Translations under genes and position numbers: made by a program | Origin: Rhizobium metallidurans | GTDB taxonomy: Bacteria; Pseudomonadota; Alphaproteobacteria; Rhizobiales; Rhizobiaceae | DNA length: 64,000 nt | Direction: 5' to 3' | NCBI RefSeq assembly: GCF_014196505.1 | Contig: NZ_JACIDW010000012.1 | Coordinates: forward strand, 62,001-126,000 | Notes under the pieces: model-generated | Seen by the model: the letters and a program-made list of their open reading frames with translations, nothing else | Told to the model about the DNA's origin: nothing | Databases searched by the model: none | Part shown: piece after piece, positions 35,214 to 44,911 of the stretch | How positions within the stretch are numbered: position 1 is the first letter of the stretch | Layout: each line of letters starts with the position of its first letter

Positions 35214-35227
35214 TTGACCTAGATCAA
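35214..35227. promoter_or_regulatory. FNR/FixK-type box upstream of narK
   Basis: TTGACCTAGATCAA fits the FNR/FixK consensus TTGAT-N4-ATCAA with one mismatch. Its centre is about 78 bases from the narK start. It lies in the divergent region shared with the Crp/Fnr gene starting at 35384. Confidence 0.85.
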
Positions 35228-35383
35228 ACATGAGGAACAGGCTGAACAAAAAGTCGAAAATGGAGACAGACATCAGTTTCAAAGGAGGCAAATGATCAGC
35301 CAAACGGCCAACGATACCGATGCTTTGACTTGATAAATGATTCTGATAAGTATGATATTTGATAGAATGAGAGTTAGGGCATC

Positions 35384-36103
35384 GTGCGAAAAGAAGAAAA
35401 ACCGAGCATTCGAAAACTACCGCTGTTTCGTGACATCATGCCTCAAACGTTCGACACTTTGATGATGGCCGCCTACTCGCAGAACTTCCCTCCCCTTCTT
35501 GATCTGTTCCGCGAAGGAGAAAAAGCCGATTTCCTGCATGTGGTGGTGGAGGGGGCCGTGGAATTGCATGCCAAATGGAATGGCCGTGAGACTGTCATGG
35601 CCGTGGTGAGGCCTGTGTCCGCTTTCATTTTGGCGGCATGCGTGAGCGATATGGTCTATCTCATGTCGGCCCGGACGCTTGAGAAATCGCGGATCATCAT
35701 GTTGCCGGCTGGTGACCTGCGTTCCGCCATGCGGCGCGACCCCGATCTGGCGATGGCATCGATGAATGAACTGGCCATGAGCTATCGCGTTATGGTGCGT
35801 CATGCCAAAAATTTGAAGCTGCGTTCGGCGCGGGAGCGGTTGGCCGCCTGGATATTGCAGCAATCGGGCTTGGCCGGCTCCACTCCGTCATTTTTCCTAC
35901 CGCTCGAAAAGCGCCAACTGGCAACATATCTTGGGATAACCGCCGAAAGTCTCTCGCGATTGCTGCGTGGCCTGCAGCCGGATGGAGTCAAGGTGGACGG
36001 AACCCGGATCATCATTACGGACATAAACCGTCTGAGACAGGTGACCGAACTCGATCATTTGCTGGATGACGAAGTTGTTACGTTCGAAGATCGAGTATCG
36101 TGA
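35384..36103 (+). CDS. Crp/Fnr family regulator divergent from the nar operon
   Basis: A 239-residue protein, starting at a GTG. It has a cyclic-nucleotide-binding-type sensory domain (LFREGEKADFLHVVVEGAVELHAKW), a dimerisation helix and a winged helix-turn-helix containing KRQLATYLGITAESLSRLLRGL. The Ser-Arg pair in ESLSR matches FNR-type recognition of TTGA half-sites. No N-terminal FNR cysteine cluster is present, so it does not sense oxygen through iron-sulfur. The position divergent from narK and the sequence style match the NarR/NnrR group, which respond to nitrate, nitrite or nitric oxide and control denitrification genes. The exact signal is inferred. Confidence 0.85.
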   Translation: MRKEEKPSIRKLPLFRDIMPQTFDTLMMAAYSQNFPPLLDLFREGEKADFLHVVVEGAVELHAKWNGRETVMAVVRPVSAFILAACVSDMVYLMSARTLEKSRIIMLPAGDLRSAMRRDPDLAMASMNELAMSYRVMVRHAKNLKLRSARERLAAWILQQSGLAGSTPSFFLPLEKRQLATYLGITAESLSRLLRGLQPDGVKVDGTRIIITDINRLRQVTELDHLLDDEVVTFEDRVS

Positions 36104-36537
36104 ACATGGTAGAAGTCCGCACTGTACGCTGCCCCGATGAAGTCGCGGAAACTCGCAACCTTGATCCGGTGCGCGGCGACTGCGGAAGATGACCGATACT
36201 GCTCGATTGACTATTGGCAAAGACCATCGCTGGCCGCCAAATCCGGGGCGATTCGCAGTTGCTCAGGCGACCGCCATAATCCTTAGTTGCTGTACTTATA
36301 AGAAATTTGGGGACAGGCAACGACATGATGGCCGGGCCGAGTAGGGTCTTCAAGCCAAGAGCACCCGATCGCGGGTGTTGCCGAGATTGAAGCCGCGCTT
36401 GTTGGCGCCCCGCTGTCCGGATTCGCACGGTCACGCGTCTCAAGTTTTTCCCTCGCTTGATTTTGCTCAAAGTGGGCCGGTCGCATCATGGATATTTATG
36501 CCGGCGACGCAATGAAAAGTTCTTGGGAAACTGAACG
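36104..36537. other. 434-bp spacer between the Crp/Fnr gene and the HlyD gene
   Basis: No gene is supported. The only clear element is the FNR-type box at 36457-36470 described separately. A few short frames on both strands have poor composition. Confidence 0.4.
36457..36470. promoter_or_regulatory. FNR/FixK-type box upstream of the HlyD-RbbA-YhhJ-like operon
   Basis: TTGATTTTGCTCAA matches TTGAT-N4-NTCAA. Its centre is about 75 bases upstream of the HlyD-type start at 36538. Confidence 0.75.
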
Positions 36538-37623
36538 ATGCCTAATCGGATTCGGCGGTTGCTTGGCGGCGGCTGGCTTTGGGTCAGTGGCCTCGCGGCA
36601 ACGCTACTTCTTGGTTGGTATCTGGCCCAACAGTTGGCCGAACCACCGCTGCCGACGGGTATTGTCTTCGCAAACGGTCGGATAGACGCTGTCGCCATCG
36701 ACATCTCTGCCAATATCGGCGGCCGGATCGGGGCTATCGCGGTCGAAGAGGGGCAATCGGTCTCGGCTGGGCAAGTGCTCGTCAATATGGATACGCAGCA
36801 GCTTGAAGCTCAGCTGCGCGAGTTTCGGGCGCAACTTCAGCGCGGTCGGATCGCCCGGAGCGTTGCCGAAAGCGGTGTAGTCCAGGCCAAGGCAGAGTTT
36901 ACGGCGACACGCGCAGTCGTCGCGCAGCGGCAGACGGAACTCAATGCGTCGCAGCGCAGGTTCGACCGCTCCGAGCAACTCGCGCGCACCAACGCGATTT
37001 CCCAACAGGTTCTTGACGACGATCGGGCCCGGATGGAAGGCGCCAGTGCCGCGCTTGATGCCGCGCGGGCCCAGGTTGCGGCCGCGGAAGCAGGGATGGC
37101 GACCGCCCGTGCGCGGATCGTCGATGCGGACGCTGTCATCGAGGCGGCGGACGCCACGATCCAACGTATCCAGGTCGATATCAATGACAGCACGTTGCGT
37201 GCACCGCGAAGCGGGCGGATCCAGTATCTGGTGGCGCAGCCTGGCGAAGTCGTCGCCGGCGGGGGGCGAGTGCTCAACCTCATAGATCTGGCCGACGTCT
37301 ACATGACGTTCTTTCTGCCGACAGCGCAGGCAGGGCGCCTGCGCTTGGGTGCGGAGGCCCGCATCGTGCTCGACACGGCGCCTGGTGTTGTCGTGCCCGC
37401 CACGGTGTCCTTTATTTCCGATCTTGCCCAATTCACGCCGCGCACAGTGGAAACTGCCGACGAGAGGCAAGGGTTGATGTTCCGCGTCCGCGCGCGCATC
37501 GCGCCTGAACTGCTGCTGAAATATTCCGACTACGTGAAGCCGGGTTTACCAGGGGTGGCCTATGTGCGGCTCGAGTCAGCCTCCGAATGGCCGCAACGTC
37601 TCGCCACGGGGCTTCTCGAATGA
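36538..37623 (+). CDS. HlyD/YhiI-type membrane fusion protein
   Basis: A 361-residue periplasmic adaptor. One N-terminal membrane helix (LWVSGLAATLLLGWYLAQQL) is followed by a lipoyl-like strand block (ANIGGRIGAIAVEEGQSVSAGQ), a long coiled-coil hairpin at roughly residues 90-210 and the second lipoyl half (INDSTLRAPRSGRIQYLVAQPGEVV). Its TGA overlaps the next ATG. In E. coli the yhiI-rbbA-yhhJ order is the same, so this is the adaptor of an ABC exporter; the substrate is unknown. Confidence 0.85.
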   Translation: MPNRIRRLLGGGWLWVSGLAATLLLGWYLAQQLAEPPLPTGIVFANGRIDAVAIDISANIGGRIGAIAVEEGQSVSAGQVLVNMDTQQLEAQLREFRAQLQRGRIARSVAESGVVQAKAEFTATRAVVAQRQTELNASQRRFDRSEQLARTNAISQQVLDDDRARMEGASAALDAARAQVAAAEAGMATARARIVDADAVIEAADATIQRIQVDINDSTLRAPRSGRIQYLVAQPGEVVAGGGRVLNLIDLADVYMTFFLPTAQAGRLRLGAEARIVLDTAPGVVVPATVSFISDLAQFTPRTVETADERQGLMFRVRARIAPELLLKYSDYVKPGLPGVAYVRLESASEWPQRLATGLLE

Positions 37624-40397
37624 CGGACGACGTGCCGCCCGCCGTTGCCCGCCTGAAGGGTGTAAACCACGTCTTCGGCAAGACGCGCGCGCTGGACGGC
37701 GTGACGCTCGACTTTCCGGCCGGCGGCATCGTCGGCCTGATCGGACCGGACGGCGTCGGCAAATCGACCTTGCTCTCGCTGGTTGCAGGCGCCCGCAAAG
37801 TGCAGAAGGGCCAAGTCGAAACCCTCGGAGCTGATATGCGAAGCGCGCGTCAGCGCCGCGCTGTCGGTCCGCGGATCGCCTATATGCCGCAGGGGCTGGG
37901 CAAAAACCTCTATCCGACGCTGTCCGTGTTCGAGAACATCGATTTCTTCGGACGTCTATTCGGGCATCACCGGCCGGTGCGCGAACGACGCATCGGCGAA
38001 CTTCTGGCGGCGACGGGGCTCGACCCGTTCGCAAACCGCCCCGCGGGCAAGCTCTCGGGTGGTATGAAGCAGAAGCTCGGCCTCTGCTGCGCGCTCATCC
38101 ACGATCCGGACCTTCTGATCCTCGACGAGCCGACCACCGGCGTCGATCCAATGGCGCGGCGCCAGTTCTGGACCCTGATCGATACGATCCGTGCCGACCG
38201 GCCCGGCATGGGAGTCATCGTCGCCACAGCCTATATGGAGGAAGCCGCACGTTTCGACTGGCTCGTGGCGATGGATGCCGGACAGGTCCTCGCCGCCGGC
38301 ACGCCGGAGAGCCTAAAGCAGCTGACGGGGGCTTCCTCGCTGGACGAGGCTTTCATCGCCTTGATGCCGGAAGCCAAGCGCCGGCTTCATCGCAGCGTCG
38401 TCATCCCGCCACGCTCCTTGAGCGGCGACGACCAGCCGGCCATCGAAGCGGATGGCCTGACTATGCGATTCGGCGACTTCACTGCGGTCGACAAGGTCAG
38501 CTTCCGCATACCGCGCGGTGAGATCTTCGGGTTCCTGGGCTCCAACGGCTGCGGCAAGACCACGACGATGAAGATGCTGACCGGCCTCCTGCCGGCCACA
38601 GAGGGGACCGCACGCCTGTTCGGGCAACAGGTCGACGCCGGCAATATCGAGGCACGGCGCCGCGTCGGCTACATGTCGCAGTCGTTTTCCCTCTATTCCG
38701 AATTGACGGTCCGCCAGAACCTCGATCTGCACGCTCGGCTGTTCGATCTGCCTGCGCAGGACATTCCGGCACGCATCGACGAGATGACCCGACGCTTCGG
38801 GCTTTCCGAGGTCCTCGACACGTTACCCGCAGCCCTGCCGCTCGGCCTGACGCAACGCCTGTCGCTGGCGGTCGCCATGATCCACGCGCCCGAGATCCTG
38901 ATCCTCGATGAACCGACGTCCGGTGTGGATCCGATTGCCCGCGACGCACTGTGGCAAAGTTTCGCCGACCTCTCGCGCAATGACGGCGTCACCATCTTTA
39001 TCTCCACCCACTTCATGAGCGAGGCGGAGCGCTGCGACCGCATCTCGCTGATGCACGCCGGCAAGGTGCTGACCAGCGCCACACCGGCGGCTCTCATCAA
39101 GGCGAGCGGCAGCACGAACCTCGAGCAAGCGTTTGTCTACTACCTGGAAGCAGCCATCTCGGGCGAGGATGGCCGCAATACTGCGGGGGCTGAGGGAGTA
39201 AAGACCCTCCGTCAGCCGGACCGGTCTTCACGCGGCGCGACGGACGAGGCGGCGCGGGCGACGTCCGGCAGTCTCAGCACGCGACGTCTCTTGAGCTACG
39301 CGAGGCGAGAGACCCTCGAACTGCGCCGCGATCCGATCCGCGCCGCCTTCGCCTTTCTCGGCAGCATTCTTCTGCTCTTCGTGATCGGCTACGGCATCAG
39401 CACCGACGTCGAGGACCTTCCCTATGCGGTGCTCGATTACGATCAGACCACGTTGAGCCGCGATTATACGCAGCAGATAGCAGGGTCGCGTTTCTTTTCC
39501 GAGCGCCCGCCGATATCCAGCCCCGCCGAGAGGGACCGGCGCATGCGCAGCGGCGAACTCAGCCTGGCCATCGAGATCCCGCTCGGATTCGCCCGCGATC
39601 TGTCTGCCGGCCGGGACGTCAGGATCGGTGCATGGATCGACGGCGCTATGCCGGCGCGCGCCGAGACCGCTAAAGGTTATGTCGAAGGTCTGCACGCCTA
39701 TTGGCTGGCGGAAAAGGCGAGGCAGCTAATTGGGTCGACAGCGCTAAAGGGAATCTTCGAACTGGAGCCTCGCTTCCGCTACAACCCCGCCCTTAAAAGC
39801 CTGATCGCCATTGTCCCGGCGGTCATCGCCCTGGTGCTTCTCTTCATCCCCACCATGCTGGCGACACTGTCGGTCGTCCGGGAAAAGGAAATGGGCTCGA
39901 TCGTCAACCTTTACGTCACGCCGGTCTCGCGGCTGGAATTCTTGATCGGAAAGCAACTTCCCTATGTCGGTCTGGCCCTGATGAATACTGTGACCCTAAT
40001 GATGTTCGCTGTCTTCGTACAGGGTGTGCCGTTCACGGGCAGCCTCGTCGCCTTCGCCGCCGGGGCGTTGCTCTATGCCTTTGCATCGACCGGGCTCGGT
40101 CTGTTGATCTCCAGCTTCATGAACAGCCAGATCGCAGCGACCTTTCTCGCTACGCTTGCGACGATGATGCTTGCAGTCGAGTATTCCGGCATGCTCGATC
40201 CAATCTCGTCCATGGAGGGATCGGCGGCGCTGATCGGGTCGATCAATCCGGCGACACACTTCGTCACGATCGCGCGCGGTACATTCTCAAAGGGGCTTGG
40301 GCTCGCGGAACTGCGAGACGCGTACGTGCCCTTGCTCGTTGCGGCTCCGGTATTGCTTGGCCTCAGCGTCCTTTTGTTGCGCAAGCAGGCGCGATAG
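37620..40397 (+). CDS. rbbA: RbbA-like fusion of two ABC ATPases and a permease
   Basis: A 925-residue protein, close to the length of E. coli RbbA. ATPase 1 has GPDGVGKSTLL, LSGGMKQKLGL and LLILDEPTTGVDP; ATPase 2 has GSNGCGKTTTMKM and ILILDEPTSGVDP, but its signature is degenerate (LPLGLTQRLSLAVAM in place of LSGGQ). The last 370 residues form an ABC-2 type permease with about six membrane segments. RbbA has been reported to bind ribosomes, but the domain layout is that of an exporter. The ATG overlaps the HlyD stop, and a third permease gene follows after 2 bases. Confidence 0.88.
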   Translation: MTDDVPPAVARLKGVNHVFGKTRALDGVTLDFPAGGIVGLIGPDGVGKSTLLSLVAGARKVQKGQVETLGADMRSARQRRAVGPRIAYMPQGLGKNLYPTLSVFENIDFFGRLFGHHRPVRERRIGELLAATGLDPFANRPAGKLSGGMKQKLGLCCALIHDPDLLILDEPTTGVDPMARRQFWTLIDTIRADRPGMGVIVATAYMEEAARFDWLVAMDAGQVLAAGTPESLKQLTGASSLDEAFIALMPEAKRRLHRSVVIPPRSLSGDDQPAIEADGLTMRFGDFTAVDKVSFRIPRGEIFGFLGSNGCGKTTTMKMLTGLLPATEGTARLFGQQVDAGNIEARRRVGYMSQSFSLYSELTVRQNLDLHARLFDLPAQDIPARIDEMTRRFGLSEVLDTLPAALPLGLTQRLSLAVAMIHAPEILILDEPTSGVDPIARDALWQSFADLSRNDGVTIFISTHFMSEAERCDRISLMHAGKVLTSATPAALIKASGSTNLEQAFVYYLEAAISGEDGRNTAGAEGVKTLRQPDRSSRGATDEAARATSGSLSTRRLLSYARRETLELRRDPIRAAFAFLGSILLLFVIGYGISTDVEDLPYAVLDYDQTTLSRDYTQQIAGSRFFSERPPISSPAERDRRMRSGELSLAIEIPLGFARDLSAGRDVRIGAWIDGAMPARAETAKGYVEGLHAYWLAEKARQLIGSTALKGIFELEPRFRYNPALKSLIAIVPAVIALVLLFIPTMLATLSVVREKEMGSIVNLYVTPVSRLEFLIGKQLPYVGLALMNTVTLMMFAVFVQGVPFTGSLVAFAAGALLYAFASTGLGLLISSFMNSQIAATFLATLATMMLAVEYSGMLDPISSMEGSAALIGSINPATHFVTIARGTFSKGLGLAELRDAYVPLLVAAPVLLGLSVLLLRKQAR

Positions 40398-40399
40398 CC

Positions 40400-41513
40400 A
40401 TGCGGATATCCACCACCTGGCGTCTGGGCATCAAGGAATTGTGGGGATTAGCGCGCAATCCGGCGCTGCTGCTACTGATCGTCTGGGCGTTCACCGCACA
40501 GATCTACGCCGCCGCAACCGTCATGCCGGAAGTGCTCAGCAAGGCGCCGATTTCCATCGTGGACGAGGACCGGTCCCCGCTGTCCTCGCGCATTGCCGCT
40601 GCCTTCTACCCGCCGCAGTTCAATCCGCCGCAGTTGATCTCCCTTTCGCAGATGGACGGCCGCATGGATGCTGGCCTCGATACCTTCGCCCTGGTCATCC
40701 CGCCGGGGTTCCAGCGCGACGTGCTGGCGGGGAGCACGCCGGCTATCCAGCTCAATGTCGACGCCACGCGCATGGCCCAGGCCTTTGCCGGCGCCGGCTA
40801 CGTCCAGGCAATCGTTTTCCGGCGAGGTCGAGGAATTTGTACGGCGTTATCGGGCGGTTGAGGCCGCGCCCATCGAACTCGTCCTGCGCGCCCGCTTCAA
40901 TCCGGGCCTCGATCCGAACTGGTACGGGGCGATGATGGAGGTGGTAAACAACGTTTCGCTGCTTTCGATCATCCTTGCCGGCGCGTTCTTGATCAGGGAA
41001 CGCGAGCGCGGCACGATCGAGCATCTGCTCGTCATGCCCGTCACGCCGACCGAGATCATGATCGGCAAGATGTGGCCCACAGCGCTCGTCGTCTTCGTCG
41101 CCGCCCTCCTGGCCATCGTGGTGGTCATCCGGATATGGCTGGCCATTCCGGTCGCCGGTTCGCTCTGGCTGCTCATGCTGGGGCTCGCTCTGCAGCTTTT
41201 TGCCACCACCTCGCTCGGCATCCTGCTTGCCACGCTCGCCGGTTCGATGCCGCAGTTCGGCCTCCTCTTGATGCTCGTTCTTTTCCCGCTCCAGGTTCTG
41301 GCCGGCGGCACGACGCCCGTGGAGAGCATGCCGGATTTCGTGAGGATTCCGATGATGGCCGCGCCGGACACGCACTTCGTGGCACTGGCGAGAGCGGTCC
41401 TTTTTCGCGGCGCCGGGCTCGAAGTCATCTGGCCGCAAATCCTCGCCCTCGTTGCCATCGGCTTGGCCTTTTTCGTCTTGTCGCGATGGCGGTTCAGACG
41501 ATTTCTAAGGTGA
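40400..41513 (+). pseudogene. YhhJ-like ABC-2 permease with a +1 frameshift
   Basis: The frame starts MRISTTWRLGIKELWGLARN and is interrupted at 40815-40818, where four Ts replace an expected three (AIV|SGEVEEFVRRYR). Downstream the second frame gives NNVSLLSIILAGAFLIRERE, GTIEHLLVMPVTPTEIMIGK and the terminal membrane segments, ending at 41513. Joined, it would be about 371 residues with six hydrophobic segments, as in YhhJ. A one-base insertion in a T-run disables the gene unless it is a sequence error. As the partner of the RbbA-like gene it would form the complete transporter. Confidence 0.85.
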
Positions 41514-41661
41514 GGTAGATCGGCCACCGATCCCAGTTCAAGCTGATGGGAAAACTGACCGTAAACTTACCTGTTCTCCAACGTTATCATGATAGCGGCC
41601 TGTCGAGGCTGCCGGTAACACCTCGGACTTCCTGCTCTGGATGATCCGTCCGCAAGTTTTA

Positions 41662-41675
41662 TTGATGTTGGTCAA
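41662..41675. promoter_or_regulatory. FNR/FixK-type box upstream of the DUF2934 gene
   Basis: TTGATGTTGGTCAA matches the consensus closely, with its centre about 70 bases upstream of the start at 41739. Confidence 0.82.
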
Positions 41676-41738
41676 TGAACGGGGTGTTTGTGCATTCTAC
41701 TCTGTTGTCGCCAGCTCAGAATCGTAAAGGAGAAAACT

Positions 41739-41936
41739 ATGTCCACCATCGAGTCTGTTTCAGATCGAGAGTCTTTGAAACGGCGTATTGAGATGCGCGC
41801 ATACGACATCTGGCTTCACGAAGGCTGCCAGCATGGCCACGATCTAGGCCATTGGCTGAAAGCCGAATCCGAACTTGCGGCGGCGGCTGCGCCAGAGAAC
41901 ACAGAAGGGCAGTCGCCCTCCAGAGACAAGAAATAA
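41739..41936 (+). CDS. DUF2934 small protein
   Basis: A 65-residue protein with AAGGAG 8 bases upstream of the ATG. The core RRIEMRAYDIWLHEGCQHGHDLGHWLKAESEL is the DUF2934 signature, (R)AYxIWExEGxPxGxxxxHWxxAExEL. Members are common in rhizobial stress and low-oxygen gene sets; their function is unknown. The upstream FNR box makes low-oxygen induction likely. Confidence 0.88.
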   Translation: MSTIESVSDRESLKRRIEMRAYDIWLHEGCQHGHDLGHWLKAESELAAAAAPENTEGQSPSRDKK

Positions 41937-41940
41937 CGAA

Positions 41941-42294
41941 TGCGCTCCTTCTCCGAAGGACCGAATCCCAAGGAGAAGGATATCTTCCGCTACTGGAGGC
42001 CGCAAGGACGGCTTCGATCGTCGTGGGTCGGGGGCGAGAAAATCCCAGTCGCGCTGCCTCCGGCACCGAACTTTTCGCTTATCTCGATCTACACGGCGTT
42101 CGTGCCGAGGTCGAACAGATTTCGGCATAAAATGGTGGTGTCGCGGAGACTCCGCGCCGATACGTCACGAACGAAGGGCTCGACATGATTGTAATAGGTG
42201 CCTTCGTATATTCACGCTTTCTACAGGAAGATCTGGGGGCGTTACCCGGTCGCTCCTCAAGAGCAGTCCCGTGCCGTTGCTAACGGCCCACTGA
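41941..42294 (+). pseudogene. Universal stress protein remnant
   Basis: Pieces of a UspA-family C-terminal half are spread over three frames: LPLLEAARTASIVVGRG and ELFAYLDLHGVRAEVEQIS in one (about 41970-42128), GLDMIVIGAFVYSRFLQEDL in the second (about 42178-42240), and GGVTRSLLKSSPVPLLTAH with the stop at 42294 in the third. The last piece is the typical Usp C-terminus and matches the intact genes at 46.9-49.9 kb. The gene has no start and carries at least two frameshifts, so it is a decayed copy. Confidence 0.75.
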
Positions 42295-42307
42295 CGCATC
42301 AACCGCA

Positions 42308-44041
42308 ATGCGGCAATCGCAGCCGCCGCGACGGTTCCAGGAGAGACTTTTGGACATCCTTCATCGTGCTATACGCCGCGCCCACATCGCCTATTTCTCG
42401 ATGGAGATAGCGCTACAGCCTGAAATCCACACCTATAGCGGCGGCCTCGGCGTGCTGGCAGGCGACACAGCCCGTTCGGCAGCCGATCTCGATTTGCCGA
42501 TGGTATTTGTCACGCTGATCAGCCGGCAGGGATATGTCCGCCAGCAGATCGGCGATGATTACGCTCAAGTCAGCCTACCCGATCCGTGGTCGCCCCAGGA
42601 TTGGGCGAGGCCGTTGCCGCACATGGTTGCCGTGGTGATCGAAGGGCGCACGGTCTGGGTGCGCCCTTGGCTCTACGCCCTTACGTGTCCGCTCGGGCAC
42701 GCTGTCCCGGTCATTCTGCTGGACACGGACCTCGAGCAGAATGCCGCTGAAGATCGACGGATCACCGACCGGCTCTATGGTGGCGATGCCGCCTACAGAC
42801 TCAAGCAGGAGATCATCTTGGGCATCGGCGGGCAAAAGCTCCTGCGCGTCCTCGGCTTCGACATCAGGACGTATCACCTCAACGAGGGGCATGCCGCTCT
42901 TCTGACATTGCCGCTGCTTCGGGCGACACAACGGCCGGACCCACGGCCCTCCGATCCAAATGAAATTTATGATGTCGCGGCAGTTCGCGACCGCTGCGTA
43001 TTCACCACCCATACGCCGGTCGAAGCCGGGTTCGACAAGTTCGACTACGATCTGGTACGCCGCCTGCTCGGCGAGTATGTCCCGCTGGATGCGCTGAAGG
43101 CGCTTGCCGGTCCCGACCAACTCAACATGACGCGGTTAGCGCTGAATCTCAGCAGTTATGTCAACGGCGTGGCGCGCCGGCACGCGGAAACGACGCGTTC
43201 GCTTTTCCCCGGCTACGCAATCTCTTCGATTACCAATGGCGTACATGTCCATCGCTGGACGCAAGCCGAGATCGGCAAGCTGCACGACCGCATGGCGCCC
43301 AATTGGGGGCACGAACCGGAGGTGCTCGCTTTTGCGGACAGGCTCGAAGATCAGCCATTCTGGGAAGCGCATCAGCGGATCAAGGCAGCGCTGGTTACTC
43401 GCATCGCCGAGACGACTGGCAAGCAGTTTCGAGTCGACGTCCCACTGATCGGCTATGCGCGCCGGATGACGGCCTATAAGCGGCCAGAACTTCTGTTTTC
43501 GGACATAGAGCGGTTGAAGGAACTAGCGCGTAGGCAACCCTTTCAGATCGTCCTTGCAGGATTGGCACATCCGAGCGATCGCGGTGGACAGGAGGCGATC
43601 CAGGCGATCGGCGCTCACGTCGCGGCCCTCGACGGCACGATCCCTGCAGCGTTTCTGTCCGGCTACAATCTCGACCTGGCTGGCGCACTGGTCGCCGGTT
43701 GCGACATCTGGCTCAACACGCCGCTGCCGCCGCTCGAGGCGTCTGGAACCAGCGGCATGAAGGCGGCGCTCAACGGTGCGCTCAATCTCAGCATACTCGA
43801 CGGCTGGTGGGTCGAAGGCTGCATCGAGGGCGTGACCGGCTGGTCGATCGATCATGACCCCAAAAGGCCAAACGACGCGGCTCCGCTCTACGACAAGCTG
43901 CAAGAAGTCGTGCTCCCGCTTTACTATAATGACCGGGCCCGTTGGACATGGATGATGAAACAGTCGATCAGCAAGATCGGATCCTCGTTCAGCAGTCACC
44001 GGATGCTTCGCCGTTACGCAACCGAAGCTTACATGCGTTAA
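42308..44041 (+). CDS. Alpha-glucan (glycogen) phosphorylase family protein
   Basis: A 577-residue GT35-type enzyme, similar to the short archaeal/bacterial alpha-glucan phosphorylases. Motifs are AYFSMEIALQPEIHTYSGGLGVLAGD, YHLNEGHAALLTL, RMTAYKRPELL and ASGTSGMKAALNG near the C-terminus, which shapes the phosphate and pyridoxal phosphate site. It releases glucose 1-phosphate from stored glucan. The ATG at 42308 has no ribosome site; a TTG at 42350 has AGGAGA upstream and may be the true start. It lies 13 bases before the CBS gene. Confidence 0.88.
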   Translation: MRQSQPPRRFQERLLDILHRAIRRAHIAYFSMEIALQPEIHTYSGGLGVLAGDTARSAADLDLPMVFVTLISRQGYVRQQIGDDYAQVSLPDPWSPQDWARPLPHMVAVVIEGRTVWVRPWLYALTCPLGHAVPVILLDTDLEQNAAEDRRITDRLYGGDAAYRLKQEIILGIGGQKLLRVLGFDIRTYHLNEGHAALLTLPLLRATQRPDPRPSDPNEIYDVAAVRDRCVFTTHTPVEAGFDKFDYDLVRRLLGEYVPLDALKALAGPDQLNMTRLALNLSSYVNGVARRHAETTRSLFPGYAISSITNGVHVHRWTQAEIGKLHDRMAPNWGHEPEVLAFADRLEDQPFWEAHQRIKAALVTRIAETTGKQFRVDVPLIGYARRMTAYKRPELLFSDIERLKELARRQPFQIVLAGLAHPSDRGGQEAIQAIGAHVAALDGTIPAAFLSGYNLDLAGALVAGCDIWLNTPLPPLEASGTSGMKAALNGALNLSILDGWWVEGCIEGVTGWSIDHDPKRPNDAAPLYDKLQEVVLPLYYNDRARWTWMMKQSISKIGSSFSSHRMLRRYATEAYMR

Positions 44042-44054
44042 GAGGGCAGTTGCG

Positions 44055-44702
44055 ATGCGCGTACGTGACCTTATGACCGTCGATCCTATCACCGTAAGCC
44101 CAGATCACAGTGTCTGGCATGCAGCACATATCATGCTGAGCCAACGAGTCAGTGGCTTGCCCGTCCTCGATAGCGATCTGTCACTCGTCGGCATCGTCAC
44201 AGAAGGCGATCTCCTGCGCCGCACCGAACTGGGCAATGCGGCCATAGTCGCCGGAGTGGATGCGCCGCCGGATCCGGCGATGTTTTATCTCAAGAGCCGA
44301 AGCTGGCGCGTCGGCGACGTGATGTCGACGAAGGTTGTGATGGTCGAAGAGGATACGCCGATTGGTACCGCCGCCATGCTCCTCGGCGTACATCGCATCA
44401 AACGCCTTCCCGTACAGCGGGATGGGCGGCTAGTGGGTATCGTCAGCCGGGCAGATCTGTTGAGCATCGTGTCGGCCGGTAAACCCGATGCCGAGGTCCG
44501 AGGGGATGAGGCCGTTCGGCGGGCTCTGGCAGCTCGGCTTCAGGAGGCCGCTTCTGTCCTGACGCGTCAGCCGGGATACTATGTCGAGGCCGGTGCGGTC
44601 CGCGTAGTAGGAGTGATGGCGTCGGCGTCGGAGATCGATGTGGTGCGCATGATCGTCGAGAGCGTCGCGGGTCCGGGCTTCAAGGATGAGCTGAAGCTGT
44701 AG
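44055..44702 (+). CDS. Tandem CBS domains plus BON domain protein
   Basis: A 215-residue protein. Two CBS motifs, VRDLMTVDPITVSPDHSV and VGDVMSTKVVMVEEDTPIGT, form one Bateman module that may bind adenine nucleotides. The C-terminal 70 residues (RRALAARLQ to VESVAGPGFKDELKL) match a BON domain. Proteins of this layout are frequent in rhizobial low-oxygen and stress islands. It follows the phosphorylase gene with 13 bases between and is probably co-transcribed. The regulated partner is unknown. Confidence 0.9.
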   Translation: MRVRDLMTVDPITVSPDHSVWHAAHIMLSQRVSGLPVLDSDLSLVGIVTEGDLLRRTELGNAAIVAGVDAPPDPAMFYLKSRSWRVGDVMSTKVVMVEEDTPIGTAAMLLGVHRIKRLPVQRDGRLVGIVSRADLLSIVSAGKPDAEVRGDEAVRRALAARLQEAASVLTRQPGYYVEAGAVRVVGVMASASEIDVVRMIVESVAGPGFKDELKL

Positions 44703-44886
44703 ACCGACAGTAATCGCGCCGCCGGCGAAAACACAGCCTTTGATCAAGCGACAACCGCCCCCCGTTTCGGCAACTCTCACCCCGCGCACTCAGGATCCCA
44801 ATAGTCGGCCGCGCGGGCACTTCTGGACCTTCGATCAGGTAGTTCGGCATGAGCCGAAGATGTTGGGTGATAACGTTCGCATCGCA

Positions 44887-44900
44887 TTGACCAAAGTCAA
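44887..44900. promoter_or_regulatory. FNR/FixK-type box upstream of the ADH-GNAT gene
   Basis: TTGACCAAAGTCAA is a perfect TTGAC/GTCAA dyad around CAAA. Its centre is about 105 bases upstream of the start at 44999. Confidence 0.85.
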
Positions 44901-44911
44901 AGATGCCCTTG

